From Astrothelium macrocarpum (taxonomy: Eukaryota > Ascomycota > Dothideomycetes > Trypetheliales > Trypetheliaceae), in contig JAGEMR010000125.1 of assembly GCA_021030915.1 (NCBI GenBank), forward strand, positions 1-64,000: a stretch of DNA of 64,000 bases, read 5' to 3'. Shown one piece after another: positions 1-10,015 of the stretch (position 1 is its first letter; every line of letters begins with the position of its first letter). The position numbers and the translations under genes are program-made. The notes under the pieces were generated by a model that worked only from the letters and a program-made list of their open reading frames with translations, had not been told where the DNA came from and did no database searches.

Positions 1-908
1 TTTTTTAAAAAAATTAATATATTTTGAATATTTTATAATTCATTCATTTAATATTTTAATATAATAAATCGTCAGAAGATCAAATAAATTGATATTTAAA
101 AATTAAAATTAATGAATTGAATAAAATGAATAGAATATTATTTGAATATTATGTTCAAAATAATATTTTAAAAAAATTATAAAAAAGTGGCTATTATGGC
201 TATCAATGAATAAAAATCGTGGATTTCTTTTATTACGAATTTTCTTTTTAATATAATGATCAAATATTATAATAAATTATTATAAATTCAATTTTTTATT
301 TATTTAATCATTTAATAAAATCGCGAAGAATATTATATATTTTTCAGAATCAAAATCATTAAATCAGAAATTTTGGATATTAAAAATTTCTATTATATAA
401 ATTAAATCTAATGAAAATGCTGAATTATTCATTCTAATATAAATAAATATTATAATCCATTTTTTATTATTATTCTGATCAATTCTGAATAATTTATCAA
501 TTTTTATGATTTTTCAATTAAATATACGATATAATTTATTCAAATATTCAATTAAAAAATCCTTTTCATTTAAATTATATATATTTTATAGAAGAATTTC
601 ATAATATTCAATTTTTATATCAATTTATGAGAAATTTTAATATATTAATATCATCATATTAATTCATTTATAAGATTAAAATAATATTGAATCTATATTT
701 TATTATTTATTTTAATTCATTTGATATCAATTATTTTCAAAAAATCGGTATTTAATTTGATTTTATATAATTTAACGAATTGATCTGATTAATTCTTTTT
801 TAAATAGAATTCTATAATATTTTTAACAAATATTCGGAATATTTCCAATATAAAAAAAATACTTCGATATATAAAATCATTAATAAAATTAATTAGAATT
901 TATGTCTA
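1..908. repeat. AT-rich isochore, probably RIP-mutated repeat
   Basis: The first 900 bases are made almost entirely of A and T, with long TA/AAT runs and only scattered G or C. No reading frame of useful length survives on either strand. Composition changes sharply to ordinary mixed sequence between about 905 and 960. In Pezizomycotina such tracts usually come from repeat-induced point mutation (C to T) of transposons. The transposase-like N-terminus that begins directly to the right (909-1082, minus strand) and points into this tract supports that reading. A mitochondrial insertion is a less likely alternative because no mitochondrial gene is recognisable. The element continues beyond the left edge. 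Confidence 0.75.
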
Positions 909-1082
909 TTATTTTGAAAAATTGGTGTTGATATTAATTTGAATGATCGTCCGGTTGGTGATAATTCTTTTATAGCGGCGCGACAACGTCGATAGACAGA
1001 TTCCGAACTTTTTTATTATTGCAGAATAATCATTCGCACCTCGAGATTCCAAATCTGCAAGCGCCTCATCAATAAGAGCCAT
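909..1082 (-). pseudogene. Truncated DDE-type transposase N-terminus (HTH-psq segment)
   Basis: Read from 1082 leftwards, the minus strand starts with Met-Ala-Leu-Ile-Asp-Glu-Ala-Leu and continues through a helix-turn-helix-like segment with the motifs AIIKKFGI and STLSRRYKRI. This matches the start of fungal pogo/Tc1-type transposases, which open with 'ALxxL...YxxxAKxFGVxxSTLSRR', the HTH-psq DNA-binding region. The frame stops after 57 codons, and the rest of the expected roughly 500-residue protein would lie in the AT-rich tract at 1-908, where no coding sense remains. It is therefore a decayed element whose 5' end escaped the heaviest mutation. Upstream in-frame codons to 1274 do not look like part of the protein. 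The family is inferred from memory of conserved motifs. Confidence 0.6.
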
Positions 1083-1328
1083 GGTGGTGGAGTTGTAGGT
1101 TCTTGAAATTAGATTGCTCGACCGAAAAACCGGTTGCGAAAGGTGGGACCTTGCACAAGGTGGGGAGGACGGGTACCCCTCGTTGAAACGAGCCAGGGTT
1201 CTTATGTGCGTCCTATTTCTACACAATCCCTCAGCATATTTTCGTATAGTGTGCTTGATGCACAACAAATACATGATTCAACGTATAGCTTAATGTACGA
1301 GCAAGAAAGCCCTAAAGCCTTTTCTAAT

Positions 1329-2444
1329 CTACCAATCAATCTTACATATGAGCTTTCCTTTCGTTTTGTTTGATTCGAGCAATTGATGAGCCTCTTGTAT
1401 CTCCTCCCACGGAAAGACCTTTTCAATCAAGACCTTGAATGTCCCGTCCCTAAACTTTGGTAATGCATGGTCGACAAGTTGGTCTCTCAGCTTCCCTTGG
1501 TAAGCCTCATCCCTGCTTCTGAGGCCGCTTCCTTCAAATCTGATTCTCTTCCGAATAAACGCGGAAATATCTTCTCCACCTGCTAACTTTGACCCTGTAA
1601 GAGTTCCAAGACTGATAATTCTCCCATCCGTCGCCACAGCATTCAGATTAGGCGCAAAGTAGGCCGCTCCCATGAAGTCTATGATCATATCCACTCCTTT
1701 CCCATCCGTTGCCTTCAATACCTGCTGGTCCCAGGGCTCAACTCCCTCTCCCGAGTTGAATGCCTTTGTAGCACCCAACTCTTCCTCACAAAATCTACAC
1801 TTATCCTCACTTCGTGCCGTCGCATACAACGCCTTCGCCCCGTCCGCCTTCGCCAGTTGCAAACCCGCAATACTGACGGAGCTTGCGCCGGCATGCCACA
1901 GCACACTCATTCCCGGCCGATATTCGCCCACTTGGTACAACGCCTGTAGCGCAGTTATCCATGTCTCTGGAATACCCGCGCATTGTTCCCAGCTCAGTTC
2001 CGCAGGTTTGTGTACCAGCATGTGCGTGCTGACTGCGATGTATTCAGCGTAGGCACCGCCGTACGCCAGTCCAAACACTGCGTCCCCGACTTTGAAGCCT
2101 CGCTCGGGATCGCCGCCAAAGGAGACGATTTCCCCTGAGAATTCGACGCCGAGAGTTGAAGGGACGTGAGGAGGGAGAGGGTATTTTCCCTCGCGCTGCA
2201 GAAGGTCCATGCGGTTGAGCCCGAAGCAACGGATGCGGACGAGGGCTTGGGAACCAGTAGGGACAGGACGGGGAACGGTGTTGATGAAGAGGGAGGAAAT
2301 GGGGCCTTTGCCGCCCTTGATGTCTGGCAGTTGAGTGTGTTAGAGTAAATAAAATAGGGATTGATTATATAGCATGCTAGCCAATGTGGTACGAAAAGGA
2401 TGAGCCAGTCTTTGCCTACCTATTGCTCTCATTGTCTCGGCCAT
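1329..2444 (-). CDS. NAD(P)H quinone oxidoreductase, PIG3/zeta-crystallin type
   Basis: This is a medium-chain dehydrogenase/reductase without the zinc site, of the NADPH:quinone oxidoreductase group, expected to reduce quinones with NADPH in the cytosol. Exons on the minus strand are 2444..2420 and 2323..1329, with a 96-nt intron. The junction restores Met-Ala-Glu-Thr-Met-Arg-Ala-Ile followed by DIKGGKGP, and the product is 339 residues, normal for the family. The GroES-like half carries LGVEFSGEI and VGDAVFGL (about residues 65-95). The Rossmann half carries the nucleotide-binding AGASSVS (about 153-159) and a GVDMIIDFMG segment. The C-terminus ends TKGKLICKIDW. The short first exon is supported by frame, by GTAGGC donor and by CAG acceptor. 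It sits beside the degraded transposon but shows no damage. Confidence 0.88.
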
Positions 2445-2971
2445 TTTTATGGTCAAAGCCGCAGGCTGGGGTAACTGTGAACTTGCGAATGTATCTTTTC
2501 TCCAGATTGCGTTTACATTTAAGAACTTGTGAAGCTGTGAAAATGAATCGCTAAATTCAGAAAAAGCAACGAGCTATTGATAAAAACATGTCTGGACGAT
2601 TCCACGGCCGCTGACGATTTTCTTACGAAGCGTTGAAAGCCCAAATATTTTACCAATCTGCCCTTCGATGACGAACGTGGGGTTACCCACTGCAGGGACT
2701 GCCGAGGTCAGTGGGGCAGTTCGGGAATTCCATGAAGAACAACAACAATGAGGATTTACAATCAGGGTGCTGGTCGCCTTAATTTGATGCCAAAAGACTT
2801 TGTCTGACAGTTTCCACCAACTTCGACAGGACTCTGTTTCGTATTTCTTCATCCTCTGTTTATTTTGGCGAAATTCGACCCTCAAAAACTTCACTTTGAG
2901 GACAAGCTGCAGTCAACCCAGGGAAATGCCATGGTGGGGCTGACTCGAGGAATTGAGACGTGCAGGCTAAC

Positions 2972-3321
2972 CCGAAGGAATTTGGCCATAGCTTTTGGCT
3001 GCTGTTGTTCGCCGTATCTGGAGACATTTCTTCGGAGCGACCTTGCGTTCTTGAGTACGGCGAGCAACAGCAGCAAAAAGCTGTTGACCTGCAGGATATA
3101 TGGGATGTACCTCAGGACCCGCTTGAGTCGACCATACAAAAGATTCGAATAAATGCGGCGACCAGTAGCAGCCAAAAGCCGTGAGACATGCTGGTCGGTG
3201 TTCGTCGCTCGTCGCTCGTCGCTCGTCGCTCGTCGCTCGTGATTGGCTTTGACGTTCGCGTGTATGAGTACGGCGAGCGACAGAAGCCAAAATCCTTGCC
3301 AAATTCCTTCGGGGTCAACTG
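2972..3321. repeat. Dispersed inverted repeat family, core TACGGCGARCRACAGCAGCC
   Basis: A segment at 3269-3321 reads TACGGCGAGCGACAGAAGCC, then a CAAAAT..TTGCCAAATTCCTTCGGGGT stretch. The segment 2972-3016 is close to its reverse complement over about 50 bases, including the CCAAATTCCTTCGGG part. A third copy of the core in plus orientation begins at 3057, and a weaker one (GCGGCGACCAGTAGCAGCC) lies near 3157-3176. The two best copies face each other across about 250 bp, so the transcript of this region could fold into a long hairpin. Boundaries are approximate. Confidence 0.6.
3204..3238. repeat. Tandem heptamer (GTCGCTC) x5
   Basis: Five perfect head-to-tail copies of the 7-bp unit GTCGCTC, ending just before GTGATTGGC. 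It lies inside the repeat-rich stretch upstream of SLD5. The perfect identity suggests recent slippage and likely length variation between strains. Confidence 0.9.
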
Positions 3322-3480
3322 TTCTCCCCTCGAGCCCTCGAGCCCTCGAGCCCTCTGGGTCGACTGTTCGTCCTTCGGGCTCTCTAGGTCGACTGTTTCT
3401 CCTTCGAGGTTGACCGGTTTTCCCTCGGGGTCGAATGTCTGCCCTCCGGATTGACAGCTTCTGGTTGTTGTCGTTCGCTG
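3312..3480. repeat. Degenerate ~21-bp tandem array with embedded CCCTCGAG octamers
   Basis: Successive units read GGTCAACTGTTCTCCCCTCG, GGTCGACTGTTCGTCCTTCG, GGTCGACTGTTTCTCCTTCG, GGTTGACCGGTTTTCCCTCG, GGTCGAATGTCTGCCCTCCG and GATTGACAGCTTCTGG. This gives a consensus near GGTCGACTGTTYYCCYTCGR. The first unit is expanded by about three copies of CCCTCGAG at 3328-3355. Divergence between units shows an older array than the neighbouring heptamer run. Confidence 0.7.
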
Positions 3481-3675
3481 TAACGCCTCTCCCGCCTGCG
3501 CCGGTCTTTGGTTGCTATCACCTGCCGTAGTCTAAACAATTTCGTTGGTGTTTTTCGCTGTACTTTCGAGCGACTATTGCACCTTCCTTTACATTTTCAC
3601 TGCCCAAATCCTCCCTTCCCTCAAATCTACCTCTCCTCCCCACTCTCCTCCATCTCTATCACTCACACCGCCGCA

Positions 3676-4359
3676 ATGGCAGACATCTCCGACATCCTTG
3701 CCTCCGTCTCCCACCCCACCACCGACCCCTCCACCAACGACCTCCAATCCCTTACACGCGCCTACATCGCCGAGCGCTGTGCCCCCGAGCTCCTCCCATA
3801 CCCCATCACCCTCCTCGATCGCACACTGACTCGTCTCCGCACCCAAATCTCCACCATCGAGGACGCCCTCGCTGCCCCATCTCCCTCCGCTCCAAACACC
3901 ACCAGCAGCGGCGCAAAAGCCAGCTTCCACCTCGTCGTCCTGCAGACCGAGCTCGAGCGCTGGAAATGGCTCGTACGCAGCCTCCTGCGCGCCCGTATAG
4001 CAAAGCTGGACGCGTTTCCGCTGCACGTGGCGCGCGCGCAGCGCGATCGACTGTCGGATGCCGAGGCAAGGTATTTGGAGGCGCATCAGGCGCTGCTGGA
4101 AGGCCACTATGGCGGGAGCTTTCTGGGCACGTTTCCAGCGGGGTTAAGGCGATTGGACGATGTGGCGGGGGGGATTAGTATGGTGGACGAGCCGGATGTG
4201 GACCGAGCGGTGTTTGTGAGGGTGTTGAGGGAGGTGGGGAGAGTGGAGGGGGTTGGAGGGGAGGAGGATGGGGTGGTGATGCAGAAGGGGGACGTGTGGG
4301 TTGTGAGATGGAGGAGTGTGAGGGAATTGGCGGCGAGAGGAGAGGTGGAGCTGGTTTGA
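3676..4359 (+). CDS. SLD5: GINS complex subunit Sld5
   Basis: Sld5 is one of the four GINS subunits (Sld5, Psf1, Psf2, Psf3) that join Cdc45 and Mcm2-7 to form the replicative CMG helicase in the nucleus. The single-exon product of 227 residues is close to the animal protein and shorter than the budding yeast one. The N-terminal helical A domain shows LTRAYIAERCAPELLPYP, then TRLRTQISTIED and ELERWKWLVRSLLRARIAKLD. It is followed by LSDAEARYLEAHQALLEGHY and a C-terminal B domain that opens near SMVDEPDVDRAVFVRVL. The start at 3676 is preceded by CCGCA and follows a CT-rich leader. An in-frame extension to 3508 reads like untranslated leader. The middle of the gene is strongly GC-rich in third positions, and the 3' part is G-rich. 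Confidence 0.9.
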   Translation: MADISDILASVSHPTTDPSTNDLQSLTRAYIAERCAPELLPYPITLLDRTLTRLRTQISTIEDALAAPSPSAPNTTSSGAKASFHLVVLQTELERWKWLVRSLLRARIAKLDAFPLHVARAQRDRLSDAEARYLEAHQALLEGHYGGSFLGTFPAGLRRLDDVAGGISMVDEPDVDRAVFVRVLREVGRVEGVGGEEDGVVMQKGDVWVVRWRSVRELAARGEVELV

Positions 4360-4611
4360 GGGGATGCGAAACAGAGTCGGGTTTGAAGAATACAAGCTAT
4401 TGCTAAGGGGTAAGAGGCATGCCTGAGCTAGGCACAGCATCGAACGAACTGCGGGAATATCTGGTGGGTTTAACAAGAATTCGATTCTTCTAGGTAAGAT
4501 ACTCTACCCGCGTCATGACTCGCATTCATCTTGTCTCATAATCATCCCAGAACGCCTACCAAGACGCCGCGCCGAGTCTCGCTCAATGTGCCACCACCCA
4601 GCCATGTCCGC

Positions 4612-5975
4612 TCAATGAGATTTGAGCCACCCAAGCATCTGCTGAAAAGCCTCCTTTTGCTTCTCAACTATCTTGGTGTCATCGTAGTCCCCGAGCACTG
4701 CAAATCCGTGGGGCACTGCCTCAAAAACCTTTACCTCATGCTCTACCGATCCTGCATCTAGAGCCTTCTTTCCTTCCTCGCGGATTTGATCAGGGAATAA
4801 CTGATCGTTCTCCACACAGACCATCGATACCGGCACCTTGATTCCCTCGATATCCTCCTTCGTAATCAGCGTACCATGCGCAATGGCTCCCGCCTTGATC
4901 CCCGGCCCCTTCGCCTTCACCCCTTCTTCCTCGTCCTCAGGTTTTTCCTGGCCCCACACCACTGGGTCCTTCATATCGCCCGCTAGCAACAGAACGTATT
5001 TTGCGCCGAAGCAATATCCCGCAGCATAAACACCGCCACCATTGGCCACCGCGTCGGCAAATTCTTCCCGCGTACGTTCCAGCACGTCATTCAGGATCGG
5101 CAGGACTTTCTCAGGCGTGTGTCGCGCGAGCCACATGTCGATGAGGAAGGATTTGGCGGTTTCGGTGACGCCGAGCTTGACGCGCTCGATGAGGGAGGGG
5201 TTGTCTTGGGTAATGTAGGCTGGATCGGTGGAGTTGGGTGCGGGATCGCCGGCAAATCTGAGGAGAGAAAGGTTGAGTGTTTGAGGAAAATATGGAAAGC
5301 ACGAAATTTCACGAAATGTTTCACACGTAGAAGGGGGTGGAGGTTGTTTGTGAGCATTGCTCTCTTGTATGCTGGCGTGGAAGGGTCTTATGGAGAGATC
5401 CACATACTGGTCTGGCATCACTACCAAAAATCCCTCTTGAGCATATTTGTCTGCTTGGACTTGGTTGTTTATAGACTTGATACCCGTGCCTCCGGTGAGG
5501 AGGAGCAAGAGCTTTGAAGGTGCATGTGGATAGTCAGAGGGTTTCGTGATGTAGACCTAATTAGATTATCAGTCTCTTCGCTGTCGATATGACTGTCATG
5601 TCTCAATTGAGATGCTGGGAGGATTTCGTACATCGGTATTGCCAAGCTTAGATATTTCCTATTACAATTGAGCATCCATTGACAGGTTTATTTAGTGTGG
5701 ATTACCAACGCCGGTAGGAACCTCTCCTATAGCTGCAATCGCGTGTCAGAAGTGTTTGTCATAACACATGAAAGGGCTGCAAAGCGTACGAGTAGGACGG
5801 TCTGTAACGCAATGTTCCTGTCTTCTTGTAAGCCAAAGCTACTGCCATTTTACGGCTGATTGATGTCGCTCACGCCCAAAGAAGCCCCTTGGTCTACGGT
5901 AGAATCGCCAGGAATAAAGCTTCGCTGCTCGATATCGCTTTCAGGGACTTTGGTTGCATTTTCTGGTTCTGCCAT
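4612..5975 (-). CDS. Dienelactone hydrolase family alpha/beta-hydrolase with microexons
   Basis: This is a cytosolic hydrolase of the dienelactone hydrolase family; the substrate is not predictable. Supported exons on the minus strand are 5817..5790, 5732..5710, 5658..5632, 5556..5408 and 5257..4612, giving 290 in-frame residues. Two exons are only 23 and 27 nt, and the order is confirmed because joining them rebuilds HCVTDRPTPIGEVPTG, then EISKLGNTDVYITKPSDY, the usual N-terminal block. Later comes LLLLTGGTG, and splicing at GTATGT/CTCAG restores MPDQFAGDPAPN. The catalytic triad is visible: Cys in GYCFG, Asp in VENDQLFP and His in PHGFAVLGD. The first exon is tentative: 5975..5898 (Met-Ala-Glu-Pro-Glu) joins in phase through an 80-nt intron but has no family support. 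Confidence 0.8.
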
Positions 5976-7175
5976 GGCTTGGTTTGAGAATGGAAGATGG
6001 TATGTCAACAATGCGAGCTCAGGGTCCAAGAGTGCAGGCGCAAGACGCAAATGACGTAGCAGATGCTTATTCAAGGGTTAGGTTCATTGCTCTTATTGGA
6101 GGCCTTTCGCTAGGAAAGTCCACACAGGATTCGATCGGAAAGCCATAACATGGCGTACATCTCGCAACCTCCATGTAATTAGTCTCTACAAGATCCACTG
6201 GACAATAACGCATACGTCTCCAGCAAAGCCTTTGGCGATTTATTCTCTTTGCCCTTGTCAACTGCAGCTTTTCGGACCTTTTCCCGCGATCTACAACCTC
6301 ACTTTGCTTCCAATTTAGGAAAAATCACCACTCCTCTATCATGTATACGTCTCCTGCAGTGGACAAGCATGTCTCTACGTGCGAGATAGCTAAACGTGGA
6401 GAACATGATTGATGAATTGTTGTCGTCTTGTCTGGATGGTCAGCATACCAGCATACAGCAGGGAGAATAATGTGCGTTCGAACTTTCTTCGGGGATAGTT
6501 TGGACGTCAGCTGGAGCGAGTAAACTGAAGCAAGTAAACTGAAGCGAAATCGATGGCATCCACGTCACCTTGGCCCCACCTGTGGCGTCTTCTATTTTTT
6601 AGCCTTTTGTGCAGAAATGCATGAAGACTGTTTCGATTACGACGTCCATGATTGGAATTCTTGGTTGTGACTTGATGCCTGAGATTTTGTTGTCTGAGCG
6701 CGTCTGAAAGATATTTTAATGGGTTCAACTACTCTGTATCTTGCACCCAAGGATCTACTCATTAGAGAGGAGACGACAGCAACGGTTCGATCGAATTTCT
6801 CAAACCCTTGGTAATGTCTCTCGCCTGCTCAATGATATTGCAAATGCCTAAGGATCCACCCGAAGGTTAAGAGCAGAGCGAGTCACTCGCCAAAACTCTC
6901 ATACAATCCAATTCACGAGAAACTCTCTGTGCCGCAATAATACGATTTTGTTCTTGCGCCGCTGAGTTGGTTCACTAGCTCTCAAGTCATCTCGATCACC
7001 ATTCCCTCAGCTTGTTTGCTAGTTCCCGCAGCTTTGCGGCTGAAATAAGTCAATCTGACGGCCAATATATTGCCAGGTGGGTGCACTCATGTTATTACGG
7101 CATTCTCTATGTTTAATCCACCCGTTCTCCTGCCTTCAAGACGTTTAATTGCTTCGAGTTCTTTCCTTGGTAAAG
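5976..7175. other. Intergenic, nothing recognised
   Basis: This is 1.2 kb between the divergently transcribed dienelactone hydrolase and lactonase-like genes, so it contains both promoters. I see no coding frame with protein-like composition, no tandem repeat and no RNA gene. A CT-rich stretch with CCACCC and CTCCTGCC lies just before the 7176 start. Confidence 0.5.
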
Positions 7176-8168
7176 ATGTTTGCAAAACAGTGCCTCGCCT
7201 ATTTCACTATAATCACATCTCTTCTTCCTTCATCTGCCTATCCCACAGTTGCCCGGGCCGTCGAAGGTCCATTTGTGATACACCAATTTGCAAAAGGATC
7301 TTGGTGTGAGAACTTGGCTCCCGCTCCCGACGGCAAAGTCCTCGTAACTCGTCTGGACGTCCCAGAGCTCTATCTTATTGATCCTTTTTTACCACCTTCA
7401 AGCAATGCACAGCTCCTCGCAACCATTTCCAATGCCACGAGTCTCTCAGGAATCACACCTATCTCCTCTAATGCATACGCATTTGCTGCCGGTACCTACC
7501 CGGAGACCCCGAGTCATTTCTCCATCTGGCGTGCGGACCTGTCTACATCTACTCCTGAAGTCTCCAAAATTGCCGACGTATATGAGACGAAATTAGTGAA
7601 TGGTATTACGCAACTCCCCGGAAAAGCAGACACAATACTACTTGCGGACTCTATAGCAGGCGTAATCTGGCGCTTCAATACCGCCACCAGTGCATTAAGC
7701 GTGGCCATAAACAACACTGCCTTAGCGCCTGTTCCTGGCGGTCTGGTCCCTATCGGCGTGAATGGAATCCTTGTCCATGATGACTATCTTTATTATACCA
7801 ACAGCGGCCGCGAGACTTTCGGCCGGGTTCCTATCGACACTCAGACTGGTGCTGCTACCGGACCCTTCTCCGTTCTTGCAAGCAAGATCATTACAGATGA
7901 TTTTGTTATTCGAGATGGAATTGCATACATAGCCTCCGGAAGTATTGAAGAGATTACTCAGGTCGATCTGGCAAAGGGCGATGCGGTAAAGATCTTTGCT
8001 GGAAATCCTAACTCGACGGAGGTTGCAGGAGTAACTAGTCTGCGGTTCGGAAGGTCTCGTAGAACCGAGGACACGCTCTTTGTGACTACGAACGGTGGTG
8101 TAGAGGCGCCAGTAAATGGTTCGATCGTTGTAGGCGGGAGCCTATTGAGATTCAACTTTCACTGGTAA
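7176..8168 (+). CDS. Secreted SMP-30/gluconolactonase-like beta-propeller protein
   Basis: The product is 330 residues in one exon. It opens with Met-Phe-Ala-Lys-Gln and a hydrophobic stretch (CLAYFTIITSLLPSSAYP) that looks like a signal peptide cleaved near Ala-Arg-Ala. The mature part has repeated short strands with LAPAPDGKVLVTRLDVPELYLID, VNGITQLPGKADTILLADS and GVNGILVHDDYLYYTNSGR. These spacings are typical of six-bladed SMP-30/gluconolactonase/LRE-like propellers found in many fungi. Several Asn-X-Ser/Thr sequons fit an extracellular protein. Enzymatic activity is not certain because many members of this group have no known substrate. An upstream in-frame Met at 7149 would bury the signal peptide, so 7176 is preferred. 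Confidence 0.75.
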   Translation: MFAKQCLAYFTIITSLLPSSAYPTVARAVEGPFVIHQFAKGSWCENLAPAPDGKVLVTRLDVPELYLIDPFLPPSSNAQLLATISNATSLSGITPISSNAYAFAAGTYPETPSHFSIWRADLSTSTPEVSKIADVYETKLVNGITQLPGKADTILLADSIAGVIWRFNTATSALSVAINNTALAPVPGGLVPIGVNGILVHDDYLYYTNSGRETFGRVPIDTQTGAATGPFSVLASKIITDDFVIRDGIAYIASGSIEEITQVDLAKGDAVKIFAGNPNSTEVAGVTSLRFGRSRRTEDTLFVTTNGGVEAPVNGSIVVGGSLLRFNFHW

Positions 8169-9800
8169 AGAGAATGATAATAACCAAAGAACGAGTTTTG
8201 GGAGATACCAAAGCAATCAAGTAGTCCATGGCTGTCCTAAATTCGAGCAAATATAAGCAAAAAAATTAATTCGCTGGGGCAAACCCGACCTTGAATATTG
8301 CCATCATAGACAATGGTATTGATATTTTCTTGAAGATGGGCGCATGCTTAGCAATAAGCTGTTCTGGAACAACCTATTCAACAGACAACCTCTACTTGCG
8401 TAGGAGCCATGTTGTAAAAGCAGATACGTGGAAAAGGGTAGTGTGAAAGGGTTCCATGTAAAATTAATATATGAGCACATTTGTAACTGCTGCTCTGGAA
8501 ATGTCAATACAATTGCTGTGAAGGCACCAATTACAACGGGGGCCTTGGAAGACATCACTGGAGAATTTCGTACTAGGCCAATGAGAAGATTAGTTTTTTA
8601 CTTCGGACGCGACTGGCCTTGGAAATTTGGGAATTACGGCAATGGTCTGTCAAGATTCCGGTCACAGCTCAATGGAATACCGGCTGAATGTACGGAGTAC
8701 TTCTGTGCGCCCCCAATACGCCGACTAACTCAGTCTCACCTCATGCGTTACTCTTGGGACGAAGGACCCGCTCAAGCCACCAACCAGACGACTCTTTATT
8801 TCCGCTGTTTTGATGTCGCAACATGTTTCCGATTAATGAACCTTTGTTGGAGATTGTTTCCCTCAATTCCAATCCACTGTGACCTCGACGCGACAGTCGC
8901 AATGATCTGGGCGATATGCAAGAGCATTACGCGAAGTAACAAGCTTAGAAGAAAGGCAATTTACACGGCGGTCTTACCGCTATTGCTAATGCACCGACCA
9001 AACTTTACCCATCTCTGTCACGGATCTGCGGGTCCAGATGCAGGAACAGTCTTGGCAAACCCCTTACCTTCCGAGACCATCTAGCCGAATCCCGCATCGT
9101 TACTTTGCAACCTTCTCCGCGACCCAACTCATCTAATGCAAAGACGGCGGTTCTGTCAAAGTTGGCGATTTGGACGTGTGTTGCTAATGGACGGGGTAGG
9201 ATGAATTTGTATGGACAGCAATGGGAAATAGGGTCTTCCGAATGAAGCGCACCCTGATCCCAAGCCGGTCAGCTTCGACTGCTTCCATCTGCCTTCTGGC
9301 ACATCTCATCACCGCCGTTTGTGCAATCAACGCGCGAATCTCGCGGGCGGTCCGGTCGCTCGACCCTAAAGCGGCCACCCAGCCTGGGGTAAGATTATTA
9401 TATCGATTGTCAGCAGCCAACTCTTGGGTAACCGTCGATCGATTGGCTGTTTCGCCGGAGACGTTTCAGGGATAAACATCCTCTTCCACAATCTCTTGCG
9501 CGATAATTGGAAGGCCATCTCGGTCGTTTCATTTCGTTGAACAACATCTTTAACCTGGTGAACCACCTAAAAATGGCGATCGCCCGGTTTGTGGCACTCC
9601 AAATTGCAACCTTGGGCCCGCCAACTGGCATCTTTCTGGATGCTTTTGGTTCCCGGATAAGCCCCTTTTCCCCGAAAAAAGATACGTACCTGATGCAGGC
9701 TGACCATGCGGCCGGGTTTAGCGTCAGGTACGGGATGCATGCGCCAACCGCCCAAAGGTCCCTTTGGCGGTTGTTTGTGCTCCCCCCCAATTCGGGCATC
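8169..9800. other. Intergenic with an unsupported 218-codon open frame
   Basis: The longest open frame, 8428-9084 on the plus strand, would give 218 residues. It is rich in Cys, Arg and Trp, has no recognisable domain and lacks the third-position pattern of neighbouring genes, so I do not call it. Shorter frames at 9184-9926 on both strands overlap one another and look equally random. GC content rises towards the promoter of the wall-protein gene. Nothing else is visible. Confidence 0.45.
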
Positions 9801-9823
9801 TGTGTCTTCTTGTTGCAGCGCGG

Positions 9824-9829
9824 TATAAA
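9824..9829 (+). promoter_or_regulatory. TATA box of the wall-protein gene
   Basis: TATAAA in the context GCGCGGTATAAAGAACC lies 187 bp before the start codon at 10016. It is followed by pyrimidine-rich leader sequence (TTCCTTCTCCTTCTC). A clear TATA box and CT tract are typical of strongly expressed fungal genes, which fits an abundant wall protein. Confidence 0.5.
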
Positions 9830-10015
9830 GAACCAACCCGCTGCAAACCGTAGGTTTTTTCCTTCTCCTTCTCTTTTCACGTACGTCTGTCGTTGAAACA
9901 CTTACACCGGTTATCACCGATTTCACTCGTTTGCCAGTAATCTCAGCGACCCACGGTCAATCTCTCACGTCTTTTACGTCTATACATCTAATAATCCCCC
10001 CTTAAATCAATCAAG

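Larger units (their letters stand above)
2445..3675. other. Repeat-rich intergenic region
   Basis: The 1.2 kb between the quinone oxidoreductase and SLD5 has no gene I can support. Its left part (2445-2860) is the oxidoreductase promoter side and shows nothing distinctive. From about 2970 it is filled with small repeats: an inverted pair at 2972-3016 and 3269-3321, further copies of the same core, a heptamer array, an octamer array and a degenerate array of about 21-bp units, which are listed separately. Short open frames across it are by-products of the repeats. The last 120 bases before the SLD5 start are CT-rich, as expected for a fungal promoter. Confidence 0.6.

Noticed and set aside
1..900. 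Mitochondrial DNA insertion
   Set aside because: The composition would fit, but no mitochondrial gene fragment is recognisable and a transposase start faces the tract, so a RIP-mutated transposon is more likely.
3204..3480. CRISPR-like array
   Set aside because: The units are contiguous tandem repeats without unique spacers, and the genome is eukaryotic.
3589..4107. Long minus-strand frame inside SLD5
   Set aside because: It is antisense to a well-conserved gene and rich in Gly/Val/Asp, as expected from the reverse of a GC-rich coding strand.
6781..6800. GGTTCGATC resembling the B box of a tRNA gene
   Set aside because: No A box, acceptor stem or anticodon arm could be fitted around it.
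8428..9084. A 218-codon open frame on the plus strand
   Set aside because: No recognisable domain, Cys/Arg/Trp-rich random-looking composition, and no codon pattern like the neighbouring genes. An open frame of this size can occur by chance in a 1.8 kb gap.
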